Translations under genes and position numbers: made by a program
The notes under the pieces: model-generated
Database searches by the model: none
What the model saw: only the letters and a program-made list of their open reading frames with translations
What the model was told of the DNA's origin: nothing
In this document: in pieces, positions 9,522-22,272 of the stretch
How the letters are laid out: each line of letters begins with the position of its first letter
How positions within the stretch are numbered: the stretch's first letter is position 1
Origin: Streptacidiphilus sp. 4-A2
GTDB taxonomy: Bacteria > Actinomycetota > Actinomycetes > Streptomycetales > Streptomycetaceae
Length of the DNA stretch: 64,000 nt
Direction of reading: 5' to 3'
NCBI GenBank assembly: GCA_014284505.1
Contig: JAAFYY010000001.1
Location: forward strand, 4,030,001-4,094,000

Positions 9522-10278
9522 CCGACAAAGGCCACCGAGTCGATCAGCGCATGCGCCGTGGCCAGCGGCGTCACCCGGCGCCAGCGCCGGTACAGGAAGC
9601 AGAAGATGAGCCCCATCACGACATTGCCGAAGAACCCGCCCACGCCCTGGTAGAGGTGGTAGGAGCCGCGCAGCAGCGCACTGGCGACCACCGTCGCGCG
9701 CCAGGACCAGCCGAGCTGCTGGAGTCTGCGGGTCAGGTAGCCGACCACGATCACCTCCTCGACCACCGCGTTCTGCGCGGCCGAGAGGATCAGCACCGGG
9801 ATCCGCCACCACACGTCCGGCAGCGAGCTGGGGACGACGGTCAGGTTGGCGCCGGAGGCCTGCGCCACCAGGTAGAGCGCCAGCCCCGAGCCGCCGATCC
9901 CGGCGGCGACCAGCACCCCCCGGCCGAGGTCGGACCAGGGCGGGTCAGGTCGAAGCCGAGCTGCCGTATGGAGGAGCCCTCGCGCAGCAGCAGGTAGCCG
10001 ACCAGGGCGACCGGCACCAGCGCGGTACCGATGTTGAACAGCTGGAGGGCCAGGTCGAACCACGGGCGGCCGGGGGCCAGCGAGCCGTTGAGGTTGGCCG
10101 TCTGCGACTTCAGCGAGGCCGGCGCGGTCAGCGCCTTGGCGAAGTCGATGTAGGCGTACACGGCACTGGCCCCCAGGGACAGCCCGAGGACGATCAGCGT
10201 CTCCTGCCCGAGCAGGCGGCGGCTGAGCCCGGACGGAGCCGGAAGGGTTTGGGTGGTGGTCACTGCGGTGTCTCCCAC
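9479..10278 (-). CDS. CPBP-family intramembrane metalloprotease-like protein (frameshifted)
   Basis: A multi-helix membrane protein with an Abi/CPBP domain. The usual EExxxR motif appears as NAVVEEVIVVGYLTRRL, so the two glutamates are present but the arginine position holds valine. A histidine in GSYHLYQGVGGFFGN and the HALIDSVAF motif supply the other conserved sites. The N-terminal half (GTG at 10278, QETLIVLGLSLGASAVYAY) and the catalytic half are in different frames, broken near 9945. Family members process prenylated proteins or confer bacteriocin immunity; activity here is not certain. Confidence 0.8.
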
Positions 10279-10328
10279 GCGGGCGCCAGTTTCGCACGAT
10301 CATCGCACAGCGCCCTGTGAGCCCCGCC

Positions 10329-11853
10329 TCAGCGCACCGGCCAGCTGTGCACCGGCTCCCCGGTCCGCATCAGTTCCATGTAGCGGCGGGTCATCGCGGC
10401 CAGCGCGGATGCCCGGTCCAGGCCCAGCCGTTCGCGGCGGTCGTGGAAGGCCGCGCTCTGCCAGGCCGCACCGTTCATCCCGCGCAGACAGCGCTGCTCG
10501 ATGATGCCCAGATAGCGGTCCCGGTCGTGCGGTTCCACCCCCCAGGCGTCCAGGCCCCGGTAGGCCAGCGGCAGCAGTTCGTCCAGCACCAGCTCGCGCA
10601 CCTTGACCCGGGAGACCCCGCCGCCGCTGCGCACCGCCGGCCCGCGGGAGCCCAGCCGTCCGGCGCGCGGCCACCACAGCTCGGCCTCCAGGCCGTACCT
10701 GGCGGCGAGGTGGAAGTTCTCGGCGGCCAGCGCGAACGGCAGCCTGGTCCACACCGGGCGGCTCTGGTCGGCGAGCGCCCGGACCAGGCCGTAGTAGAAG
10801 GCGGCGTTGGCGAGGGTGTCCACCACGGTCGGCCCGGCCGGCAGTGCCCGGTTCTCCACCCGCAGGTGCGGGACCCCGCCGGTGACGTCGTAGACCGGCC
10901 GGTTCCACCGGTAGATGGTCCCGTTGTGCAGCCGCAGTTCGCGCAGCCGGGGAATGCCCCGGCCGCGAGCACCAGCAGCGGATCCTCGTCGTCGCAGATG
11001 GGCAGCAGCGAGGGGAAGTAGCGGACGTTCTCCTCGAAGAGATCCAGGACCGAGTCGATCCAGCGTTCGCCGAACCAGGTGATCGGCCGTACGCCCTGCG
11101 CCTTGAGCTCGTCCGGCCGGGTGTCGCAGGCCTGCTCGAACAGGATCGGCCGGGTCTCCCGCCACAGCTCCCGGCCGAACAGGAACGGCGAGTTGGCGCC
11201 CAGCGCGAGCTGCGGTCCGGTCAGCGCCTGGGCGGCGTTCCAGACCCCGGCGAAGCGGGCCGGGGTGACCTGGAGGTGCAGTTGCAGCGAGGTGCAGGCG
11301 GCCTCGGCGACGATCGAGACCGAGTCCAGCCGCAGCCGTTCCACGCCGTCGATGTCGAGGGCGATGCCCTCGCCCCGAGCGGCCAGGATCCGGTCGTTGA
11401 GCAGCTGGTAGCGGTCGCCCCGGGAGAGGTTGTCGAGCACCGCGTGGCCGTCGGCGAGGGTCGGCAGGATGCCGATGGTGACCAGCCGCGCGCCACCTCC
11501 GCGGCCTGGCGGTCGGCATAGCGCAGTCCGGTGTCCAGCTCCTCCCGCAGTTCCTCGAACACCCGGCCGCCGAGCGCGTGCGGGGCGATGTTGACCTCGA
11601 TGTTGAAGCGGCCCAGCTCGGTCTGGAAGTCCCCGCTGGCGATCGCCTCCAGCACCGGCTCGTTGAGCATCGCCGGGTGGCCCGACTCGTCCGCGAGGTT
11701 GAGCTCGATCTCCAGCCCCATCATCGCCCGCGGCCGGTCGAAGCGACGGTCGGCGAGCATCTGCTCCAGCGCCTCCAGGCACTGGCGCACCTTCCGGCGG
11801 TACTGCTGCCGGTCGGCGAGATCAGCACTGCTCGCCACGACCTTTTCCCCCAT
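10329..11853 (-). CDS. Glutamate-cysteine ligase, GCS2 type (two frameshifts)
   Basis: About 508 residues of the GCS2 carboxylate-amine/thiol ligase family. The ATG at 11853 follows GGGAGGAAGG and opens MGEKVVASSADLADRQQYRR; MMGLEIELNLADESGHPAM and FNIEVNIAPHALGGRVFEEL mark the catalytic core. The frame changes near 11490 (VTIGILPTLADGHAVLD follows) and again near 10955 (LRLHNGTIYRWNRPVYD follows), ending RTGEPVHSWPVR. It would join glutamate to cysteine or another amine with ATP. Streptomyces use mycothiol rather than glutathione, so the physiological acceptor is open. Confidence 0.85.
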
Positions 11854-12265
11854 GGGCGCCTTCCTCCCTCGGTCAGCGCGGCCCATCCGGGCCGGACCCG
11901 TGTGTGCAGCATGCCCAGCCCCGGAGATCGATATCCCGGCGCAATCGCCGGCGCACTGGCATGTGCCAACTAGCCCCTGCGTCTACGAACAGTCCGGAAT
12001 ATCCCTTGCGTCCGCACACCGACGGTAGTAGAAGAGTCACGCATCGCAGTTGTTCGGTTACACTCGCAAGCAGGTACGAGAGGCAACGCCGGCGGGCCGC
12101 AACGCCCGTGCGGCCGGGTCCGGCTGTCCGCAGCAGCCGTGCCGAGCGCTCCCGAGCTCCCCCAGAACTCAGCGTGTCGTCCCAGGCCAGTGGCGTCTGT
12201 CCACCACGTCGCCGGTTCCTGCGCACGTCCCCGCACCGCCTGTCTCTGCCACGAGAGGCGAACAC
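11854..12265. other. Divergent intergenic region
   Basis: This region separates the ligase from the hypothetical gene at 12266. It holds both promoters by position. I see no gene; possible frames across it lack a ribosome site and show no family features. Confidence 0.4.
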
Positions 12266-12864
12266 ATGTCACTGTCGCTCCCCCAGCCCCCCGCTGCCGC
12301 CCTGCGCGCCGTGCTCACCGCCCTCGACTCCCCGTCCGCCGTTTGCGCCGGGCGGCCCTCGGCCATGCGGCACCGAGGCGGACCGCTCAGCGCGGCGCAC
12401 CCGCTCCCGGTCCACCTGCTCGACGCCACCGGGAGCGCGGCCGCGTCCGGCTCCGGCCGGGGACTGCTGGCCGGCGCCCGGCGCACCGGCTGGCGGTTCC
12501 TGGTCAGGGACGGCGAGGAGGTGGTCGCCGCCGCCGAGACCCGGGAGACCGCGGAGGGGCAGCATGTCTTCGCCCACTTCGCCGAGGGGCCCTACCCGCT
12601 GTCGACGCTGCGGGCGCTGCACCAGGCCAGGGCGCACACGGCGGCATCGCCCACGCGCTACCTGCCGCGGCTGCTGTCGGTGCCCGGCCGCTATATGACG
12701 GCGCTGTGGCTGCACCCGGTGCTCACCCCGGCGACGGCCAGGACCTGCTGATCCCGCTGGCCCCGGCCCCGCTCGGGCTGACCGCGCATCTGCCGTACGA
12801 CGCGGAGGAGTTGCTGGCGACGCTGTTCAACGGCAACGGGAGCCTGCTGACCGCGGCGGGCTGA
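12266..12864 (+). CDS. Conserved hypothetical actinomycete protein (frameshifted)
   Basis: The ATG at 12266 follows GAGAGGCG and gives MSLSLPQPPAAALRAVLTAL. The protein is soluble, about 199 residues, with TGWRFLVRDGEEVVAAAETR and RLLSVPGRYMTALWLHPVL. Near 12725 one C is missing from the CCCC run; restoring it continues as PGDGQDLLIPLAPAPLGLTA with a stop at 12864. It resembles a family of Streptomyces hypothetical proteins with the same LLSVPG-YM-LWLH and LLVPLAPAP motifs. No function can be assigned. Confidence 0.65.
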
Positions 12865-12877
12865 CCGGCCGCGGAGA

Positions 12878-12943
12878 ACACCGGGAGCAGACGCCGGAGG
12901 CAGACACCGGGAGCAGACGCCAGGAGCAGACACCGGAAAGCGG
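12878..12943. repeat. 26-base tandem repeat, about 2.5 copies
   Basis: Two near-identical 26-base units begin ACACCGGGAGCAGACGCC at 12878 and 12904, followed by a partial third at 12930. They lie just after the hypothetical gene and contain no start site. The rest of the stretch to 13305 shows no gene. Confidence 0.6.
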
Positions 12944-13305
12944 AGGCCGCACCGGCGGGAAGGCGACAGCGGCGGGACGGCACCGGGACCGGCCGACGGC
13001 GCGCGCCGGAAGCGGCCGCACCGGGGACGGTGCCCCGTACGCGCAGAAGGGCTATCCGGACCTGCCGGAACTGACCATGCCGGGCGTGGTCAGTTCCGGC
13101 AAGTCCCCCTCCTGAGCGACGCCGAACGGGTGATCCCGACCGCGAACCCGTGATGCATGTCACCAAATTGCTGCGGGAACGAGCCCTGGCGTCGACACTG
13201 GGAAGCAGCGCGGGCGGCTTGGGTCCCTACCCGATGCGCGGGCGCTTCACACCTGCGCAACCGGATCGCGTGATGAACGCAGCAACTCGAATCGAGGGTA
13301 CGCGC

Positions 13306-13497
13306 ATGTGCCAGCACCATCCCGTCTGCCCGTCTTCCGACTCCACGGACCGTGAGGCCGCCGCCGTGGTCGCCGGTCACCCCGAGCAGGGCTGGAGCCT
13401 GCTGTGCAACGGGGTCCTGGTGTTCGAGGACACCGGCGAGCTCCTCCCCGACGGCCGGGTGATCGGCCCGCACCGCGCGCTGGTCAAGGCCGCCTGA
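13306..13497 (+). CDS. DUF5999 family protein
   Basis: A 63-residue protein: MCQHHPVCPSSDSTDREAAA, then EQGWSLLCNGVLVFEDTGEL and LPDGRVIGPHR. This is the DUF5999 family, widespread and conserved in Streptomyces and of unknown function. Cysteines and histidines near the N terminus (C2, H4, H5, C8) could bind a metal. The ATG at 13306 is chosen over upstream in-frame codons because family members begin MCQH. It is intact. Confidence 0.85.
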   Translation: MCQHHPVCPSSDSTDREAAAVVAGHPEQGWSLLCNGVLVFEDTGELLPDGRVIGPHRALVKAA

Positions 13498-13547
13498 GCG
13501 TTCCCGGCGCCGCCGGCGGCGACGGCACAACGGCACCCCGATGCCAA

Positions 13548-13584
13548 GGGGCCTGCCGACCGGATGTTCCGGTCGGCAGGCCCC
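13548..13584. terminator. Strong bidirectional terminator between DUF5999 and gcvP
   Basis: GGGGCCTGCCGACCGG pairs perfectly with CCGGTCGGCAGGCCCC across the loop ATGTT, giving a 16-base stem. It sits between two convergent genes, 50 bases after the DUF5999 stop and 22 bases past the gcvP stop. Confidence 0.9.
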
Positions 13585-13606
13585 TCGTCAGGTCATCCGG
13601 TGCAGC

Positions 13607-16510
<2,904 letters not shown>

Positions 16511-16580
16511 GGCGGGGTGGCCTCCTGGTCGGACCCTGGTGGCACATCTGGCTGTGCCGGGACGACCTCCCCCTCTGTCA

Positions 16581-16800
16581 TCTGATACCTGAGAGCTTCA
16601 CCGGTGAAACCGTGGGCCCCCGCTCAACGCGGGCACCCGGGCGGCACCGGCTTTCACCGTCGGTGAGGGACGGCGCGGTCGCCCGTGCCTGCCCTGCTTT
16701 CCAGAGTGACCCAGCACGCACGGTACGGGGGCCTGAGAGATTCCGGGGAGGAGTTGCTCCTTCGGCGCCACAACGACGTGCGGACTCTCCCGCGCGCGCT
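16581..16800 (-). promoter_or_regulatory. Tandem glycine riboswitch in the gcvP leader
   Basis: On the minus strand the leader contains GGAGAGTCCGCA, then CGCCGAAGGAGCAACTCC and ATCTCTCAGGCCCCCGTACC, ending in ACTCTGGAAAGCAGG: the conserved core of a first glycine aptamer. A second, more divergent aptamer follows with CACCGACGGTGAAAGCCGG and GAAGCTCTCAGGT (about 16581-16690). Tandem glycine aptamers upstream of gcv genes are established. Here they end about 70 bases before the gcvP start. Confidence 0.9.
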
Positions 16801-16997
16801 CTTCGGTCAACAGCCAGGCTACCAGCGTCGTCCAGACCGCACGCGGCACCGGCGCCCCCCGGATGGCCCAGCGACACACCCGGCTGAGGTGCGGGAACTC
16901 GACTTTGTGATCATTGTGGACTTTTGTATGACTTGACCATATTTCCCCTGCGCGCCTGCGCGAGGATGCATCCCCGCCGTTAAGGAGTGGACGAGCC

Positions 16998-18353
16998 GTG
17001 CAGACCGAGATCGACCCCAGGGACCTGATCGGCCACAAGGCTGTGGACCGCAACGGCGACAAGATCGGCACCATCGACGAGGTGTACCTCGACGATGCGA
17101 CCGGCGAGCCGGAGTGGGCGGCGGTGCGGACCGGCCTGTTCGGCCGGGACGCCTTCGTCCCGCTCACCACCAGCGAGTTCGTCAGCGACGAACTGCGGGT
17201 GCCGTACGACAAGTCGCAGGTCAAGGACTCGCCCGACTTCGGCGTGGGCCAGCACCTGTCGCCCGCGCAGGAATTGCAGCTCTACCGGTACTACGGGCTG
17301 GAGCTCCCGGCCGGCGCCGACCAGAGCGGTTCGGGCAACGTCTCCGGCAACGGGCACGGCTCCCCCCAGGGGACGGCCCAGGGCGCCGGCTCCGGCGAGG
17401 CGGCCAAGGCCGCCGGGGCTGCCGTCGCCGCTCCGGCCGCCGCGGCCGCGGCCGCCGCCGACCGGTCCAGGCCGGCTGCCGCCGAACCGTCCGCGGCGGG
17501 CGGGGCCCGGAGTCCACCCAGTCCATGCCGCCCGTCGCCGCCCCCCGACCACCCCCAGCAGCAGGACGGCGGCTTTCATGTCGACCCCCCAAACCACCAC
17601 GGCGCAGACCACCACGGCTCAGCCGACCACGCCGCAGACCGGCACGGCCCAGCCGACCGCCGCGCAGCCGACCGTGACCCAGCCCGCCACCCCGCAGCCG
17701 GCCGGCGCCGGGCAGCCCGCGCCGGGCACCGTCGGCCGCGCCGGACCCGACCCGCTGACCGTCCCGCTGATCGGCCAGGCCACCGGGACCGACGCGGCCA
17801 GCACCTCGGTGCCCGAACCGATCGAGTTCGTCTGCCGCGAGGAACGGCTGGACATCTCCACCGAGTGGAGCGTCCTCGCCACGCCCGGCTGCGCCGGTAT
17901 GTGACCTCCGAGCAGGTGGAGCGCCGGTTCCGGTGGTCGCGAGCGGATCCGGGTGGAGCGGGTGCCGGTGGGCGCCGACGAACGGGCGCAGCTGACCGAG
18001 CAGGAGATCACCGAGAGCACCGAGGAGGTCACCCTGCACGAGGAGCGGGTGATCGTCCGCAAGGCGGTGATCCCGGTGGAGCGCATCCGGCTGGTGACGA
18101 GCGGGTCACCGAGGAGCAGATCGTCCGGGACGAGCTGCACCGCGAGCACATCCAGGTCCAGGACAGCACCCGGCCGACCGGGCCGACCGCCGTCCCCGGC
18201 GGCGCCCCGGGCCAGCCGCAGGGCCAGTCCCAGGGCCAGCCGCAGGGACAGGGCACGGGCAGCGCCCCGTCGCGGCCGGAGCCCTTCCCGCGTACCGGCG
18301 ACACCGGGAGCTACCAGCGCCCGGGCGGCCCCGGCCAGGCCATCGGCGCCTGA
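16998..18353 (+). CDS. PRC-barrel / DUF2382 stress-response protein (several frameshifts)
   Basis: The GTG at 16998, ten bases after AAGGAG, opens MQTEIDPRDLIGHKAVDRNG and a PRC-barrel (EVYLDDATGEPEWAAVRTGL). A low-complexity Ala/Gly/Thr/Pro/Gln linker follows (about residues 110-280), then a DUF2382 domain with TEESTEEVTLHEERV-like repeats near 18005-18085 (RVPVGADERAQLTEQEITES) and a Gln/Gly-rich tail. The linker and the DUF2382 part switch frame at least three times (near 17570, 17890 and 18105). Proteins of this type are linked to general stress; the molecular role is unknown. Confidence 0.8.
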   Translation: MQTEIDPRDLIGHKAVDRNGDKIGTIDEVYLDDATGEPEWAAVRTGLFGRDAFVPLTTSEFVSDELRVPYDKSQVKDSPDFGVGQHLSPAQELQLYRYYGLELPAGADQSGSGNVSGNGHGSPQGTAQGAGSGEAAKAAGAAVAAPAAAAAAAADRSRPAAAEPSAAGGARSPPSPCRPSPPPDHPQQQDGGFHVDPPNHHGADHHGSADHAADRHGPADRRAADRDPARHPAAGRRRAARAGHRRPRRTRPADRPADRPGHRDRRGQHLGARTDRVRLPRGTAGHLHRVERPRHARLRRYVTSEQVERRFRWSRADPGGAGAGGRRRTGAADRAGDHREHRGGHPARGAGDRPQGGDPGGAHPAGDERVTEEQIVRDELHREHIQVQDSTRPTGPTAVPGGAPGQPQGQSQGQPQGQGTGSAPSRPEPFPRTGDTGSYQRPGGPGQAIGA

Positions 18354-18380
18354 TCCGGGCGGCGCCCGGCAGTCCCACCC

Positions 18381-18421
18381 GGCGCGCCCCGGCAGCGGTG
18401 AACCCGCTACCGGGGCGCGCC
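18381..18421. terminator. Bidirectional terminator between the PRC-barrel gene and dinB
   Basis: GGCGCGCCCCGG pairs with CCGGGGCGCGCC; after one mismatch AGCGG pairs with CCGCT, leaving the loop TGAAC. It lies 27 bases past the PRC-barrel stop and includes the restored dinB stop codon. Confidence 0.85.
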
Positions 18422-19863
18422 GGCGTGTCCGGCCGGGCGGCCGGGCAGCGGCAGCGCGGCGGCCGGGTGAGCGCCTCGTCCTCCACCGCGAAGGTCCGGA
18501 TCCGGCCCGGGACGCTGCCGGGCAGCTCGAAGCGGACCGTCACCCGGCCCACCCCGCTGCCCTGCACCCAGCCCCGCCCGTGCTCGCTGTGCTCGACGTC
18601 CTGTCCGGGCATCCAGCGGCGGGCCGGGGCCGCACCGGGGTGGAAGGCACGCGGATCGGCGGGGCCGCCGTAAGCGGCGTCCGGCTCGGCCTCCTGCTTC
18701 GCCTCCGCACCAGCTGCCCCCGCCGCCACGGCCGCCACGGCCGCCGCCGCCGCCTCCGCTTCGCGCTGGGCCTGGGCGAAGAGATCCTCCTGGGTGAAGT
18801 CGGCCAGGCCCGAGACACCGACGCCCAGCAGCCGCACCCCTCCGGCCAGCTGCACCTGCGCCAGCAGCCGCCGGGCCATGGCTCCGATCACCAGCGGGTC
18901 GTCGGTGGGCGCGGGCAGCGTCTCGGAGCGGGTCAGCGTGGTGAAGTCGAACCGCCGGACCTTGATCACCACCGTCCGCCCGGACCGGCCCGCGCCCCGG
19001 AGCCTGCGCACACAGCGCTCGGTGAGCCGGTCCAGCTCGGATCTGATCCGGTCCAGGTCGGCCAGGTCCACCTCGAAGGTGTCCTCCACCGACACCGACT
19101 TGGCGTCGCGTTCGGCGACCACCGGACGGTCGTCCCGGCCCAGTGCCAGTGCGTGCACGCCCGCGCCGTGGGCCCGGCCGAGCAGCCGCACCAACTCGTC
19201 CTCGGAGGTCTCCGCCACCTCGGAGATCCGGGTCAGCCCGATCCGGCGCAGTGTCTCGGCGGTCGCCGGACCCACCCCGGGCAGCGCCCGTACCGGCAGT
19301 TCGGCCAGTACCTCGCGCTCCCGGCCGGGCTCGATCAGCACCAGGCCGTCCGGCTTAGCCTGCTCGGAGGCGATCTTGGCGAGGAACTTGGTGCCGGACA
19401 GGCCGACCGAGGCGGTGAGCCCCACCCGGGCCAGGATGTCGGCACGCAGGTCCTCACCGACGGCCCGGGCCAGCTCGGCGCCCTCCGCCGGGCAGCCGGA
19501 GCGGATCAGCCCGCCGTACTGGCCGGCCTCCAGGTCGACGAACGCCTCGTCCACGCTCAGCGGCTCGACCAGCGGCGAGAGCTCCCGGAGCAGCCCCATC
19601 ACGATGTCGCTGACCTGCCGGTACAGCTCGAAGCGCGGGATCAGGAAGGCGGCGTTGGGGCACAGCCGCCGGGCGTGCGCCATCGGCATCGCCGAGTGCA
19701 CGCCGAACCGCCGGGCCTCGTAGGAGGCGGTGGCGACCACCCCCCGGCCGCCGAGGCCGCCGACCACCACCGGTTTGCCGCGCAGGCTCGGCTTGGACGC
19801 CTGCTCCACCGACGCGAAGAAGGCGTCCATGTCGAGGTGGAGGATCGACGGCACGGACCGCAT
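18407..19863 (-). CDS. dinB: DNA polymerase IV (frameshifted at the 3' end)
   Basis: A Y-family translesion polymerase of about 485 residues. SILHLDMDAFFASVEQ holds the first catalytic aspartate, PLSVDEAFVDLE the DE pair, and TASVGLSGTKFLAKIASEQA and VRALPGVGPATAETLRRIGL the palm and helix-hairpin-helix. The C terminus has an Ala/Glu-rich segment and a tail ending GSGVGRVTVRFELPGSVPGR. Read in one frame the gene would run into the neighbour. One base change near 18472 gives ALPLPGRPAGHAGAPR and a stop at 18407. The ATG at 19863 is preferred over one at 19881, because homologues begin a few residues before HLDMD. Confidence 0.93.
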
Positions 19864-19933
19864 ACGCCGATCATCGCGCACGGGTACGACAGCCGGGCCC
19901 AGCGACCTGCCGCCGGGCTACCGGGCTACCGGG

Positions 19934-20650
19934 CTACCGCCAGCGGGCCAGCGCGGTCACCCGGGGGCCCAGGAGGGTCGGGTCGGGCTGGAACAGCACG
20001 TCCAGCAGCGCCTCCCCGGCTGCCGGGATCTCCCGCGCGCGCCGTAGTACCAGGTGACGTCGTGCGGCTGGGTGGTGGCCACCCCGTAGGCGTCGATGCC
20101 GACCGAGCGGCACAGCGCCACCGCCCGGCGGATGTGGAACCCCTGGCTGACCAGCAGGGCGCTGCGGACGCCGAAGATCCGCCGGGCCCGGGAGCAGGAG
20201 TCCCAGGTGTGGAACCCGGCGTAGTCGCGGACCACCCGGTCCGCCGGGACCCCGTGCCGCAGCAGGTAGTCGCGCATGGCGTCGGGCTCGTCGTAGTCCG
20301 TGCGGTCGTTGTCCCCGGTGACCAGGAACGCCTTGACCTTGCCCCGGTGGTAGAGCTCCAGGGCGGTGTCCAGCCGGTCCGCCAGATAGCCGCTGGGGTG
20401 CCGTCCGGGTTGAGCCCGGCGCCGAAGACCACCACCACCGGCTCGGCCGGCGCATCGGCCACGGTCCGCAGCCGGCCGTCGGTGCTCACAAAGAGCCAGG
20501 CCGGGGCAGCAGTACCAGCACCGCGAGCACAGCCACCAGCTGCACCGCCCGCCGCTGCCCGCGTCTGGTGCGCAGTTCCCGCCCCAGCCAGGCCGCCGCC
20601 CGGCCCGGTATTCGGCCTGCCCGGCCACGCTGTCCCGCCCCTGCCGGCAT
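19934..20650 (-). CDS. DUF218 (YdcF/SanA-like) membrane protein (three frameshifts)
   Basis: Pieces in several frames join into one protein. An N-terminal basic segment and one membrane helix (VQLVAVLAVLVLLP) are followed by VVVVFGAGLNPDGTPS, ADRLDTALELYHRGKVKAFL, VTGDNDRTDYDEPDAMRDYL, SALLVSQGFHIRRAVALCRS and TALARWR at the stop. This is the DUF218 fold, with the SQGFH motif, as in E. coli SanA, which affects envelope permeability. Breaks fall near 20500, 20400 and 20040. The ATG at 20650 opens MPAGAGQRGRAGRIPGRAAA. Confidence 0.85.
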
Positions 20651-20700
20651 CCCGGCCCCTTCCGCCCGCTGCCACCCCTGACAACGTGCGGACGCCGGGA

Positions 20701-21379
20701 TCAGCCCGCGCGGTTGCGCCTGCGGGCCAGCTCGTCGCGGGGGTCGTAGCCGGCCAGGGTCTCCCCGGTGTCGGTCCGCTCCGCGTGCAGCGTGCGCAGC
20801 GCGGCGTCCAGCTCGCGCCAGGCCGCCCCCAGGGCGATGCCGAACACGCCCTGGCCGGATTCGAGCAGCTCCATCACCTGCTGCGGCGCGGTGCACTGGT
20901 AGACCGTGGCGCCATCGCTCATCAGGGTGATCCCGGACAGGTCCGCCGGCTCGCAGGCCGCCAGATGGGCGACGGCGGTGCGGATGCTCTGTAGCGACAC
21001 CCCGGCGTCCAGCAGCCGCTTGACCACCTTCAGCACCAGCACGTCGCGGAAGGAGTAGAGCCGCTGGGTGCCCGAGCCCTGCGCGGCGCGCACGCTCGGT
21101 TCGACCAGGCCGGTCCTGGCCCAGTAGTCCAGCTGGCGGTAGGTGATCCCGGCCGCCGCGCAGGCGGTCGGGCCGCGGTAGCCGACCAGCGCCGAGGTCG
21201 GCTCGGGCTCGGTGGCCGGGAGCTGTTCCAGCCCCGGCCCTGGGCTGCGGGATCGGCTGCGGCCGGACCGCGACCGTCTCCCAGCCCCCGCGGCGGAGCA
21301 CGGCGCGAGGCCGGACTGGGCCGCCTGGGAATGGGGGGCAGGCGCCACCCGCGGCTGTTCGGTCGCCGGTGCTGCTCAC
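20701..21379 (-). CDS. MerR-family transcriptional regulator (frameshifted)
   Basis: The DNA-binding part reads GPTACAAAGITYRQLDYWAR, then SGTQRLYSFRDVLVLKVVKR and LLDAGVSLQSIRTAVAHLAA, a MerR winged helix and dimerisation helix. The C-terminal part (GITLMSDGATVYQCTAPQQV) is not a metal- or drug-binding domain I can identify. The GTG at 21379 follows GGAGGG; the N-terminal disordered segment is in a different frame, broken near 21240. Its position beside a DUF151 gene, a second MerR gene and an FHA gene matches the mycobacterial Rv1830 neighbourhood. Confidence 0.85.
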
Positions 21380-21633
21380 GCGGCCCTCCATCCACTCGTC
21401 CATCTGGGCCGCCACAGCGGGGTGCGGAATGGCGACCCCTGACGTCCACACCCGACGGTAGGCAGTGGCCGACGTGCGTCAACGATCGCCACGCTGGGCA
21501 CGGCGAGTGATGTCAGCCCCAGGAGTGGTTTAGCGTGACCCGGGAGGGGGTAGGCGAGCGGATGGCATCGGGCCGGGGCTCCCCGGCCCTGGAAGCCGCC
21601 CAGCCAGGCCGGTCGGCAAGGCCGGTCAGCGGC

Positions 21634-21697
21634 CGCCGCGGCTCACAGGTTGCCGCGGCTCACCGGCCGTTGCGGCTCAGTGGCTGCCGCGGCTCAC
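21634..21697. repeat. Short imperfect tandem repeat
   Basis: Four copies of a TGCCGCGGCTCAC-like unit, about 17 bases apart, end in the last codons of the DUF151 gene. The repeat contributes nothing obvious to any protein. Confidence 0.5.
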
Positions 21698-22166
21698 TGG
21701 TTGCTGCTGCCGAAGTCCTCCGGCGAGATCTGGTCCAGGAACTCCCGGAACCGCTCGACCTCGTCCTCCTGCTCGTCCGGGATCGCGATCCCGGCCTCGT
21801 CCAGCACCCCGTCGCTGCCGTAGATCGGCGTCCCGGTGCGCAGGGCCAGCGCTATGGCGTCCGAGGGACGGGCGCTGACCTCCACGCCGCTGGCGAAGAC
21901 CAGCTCGGCGTAGAAGATGCCCTCGCGCAGGTCGGTGATCCGCACCGCGGTGAGCTGCTGCCCGACGGCCTCCAGCACATTGCGGAAGAGGTCGTGCGTG
22001 AGCGGCCGGACAGGTGTCATCCCCTGCTGGGCGAAAGCGATCGCGGTGGCCTCCCCCGGCCCGATCCAGATCGGCAGTAGCGGTCACCGCCGACCTCGCG
22101 CAGGAGGACGATCGGCTGGTTGGAGGGCATCTCCACCCGGACACCCACAACGTCTAGCTCGTTCAC
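21694..22166 (-). CDS. Bifunctional nuclease (DUF151) family protein (frameshifted)
   Basis: The GTG at 22166 gives [20 protein letters not shown] and then [10 protein letters not shown]; after a break near 22078 the frame with [20 protein letters not shown] continues to [10 protein letters not shown] at 21694, 157 residues in all. [20 protein letters not shown] is the DUF151 signature. The family is named after a plant bifunctional nuclease; the bacterial role is not settled. It is the counterpart of mycobacterial Rv1829, lying between two MerR regulators. Confidence 0.88.
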
Positions 22167-22272
22167 ACCTGCAACCCTAGGGTGCGGCGGCCCGATACTC
22201 CAGTTCTCGCGGAAGTGGTTGTGATCCCACCGCCCCCGGCGGGCACCGCTCCGGCTGCCCGCGGGCCGCCGT

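Noticed and set aside
17953-20994. Long plus-strand open frame opposite dinB and the DUF218 gene
   Set aside because: An antisense frame typical of high-GC DNA; only its first part overlaps the true PRC-barrel/DUF2382 region.
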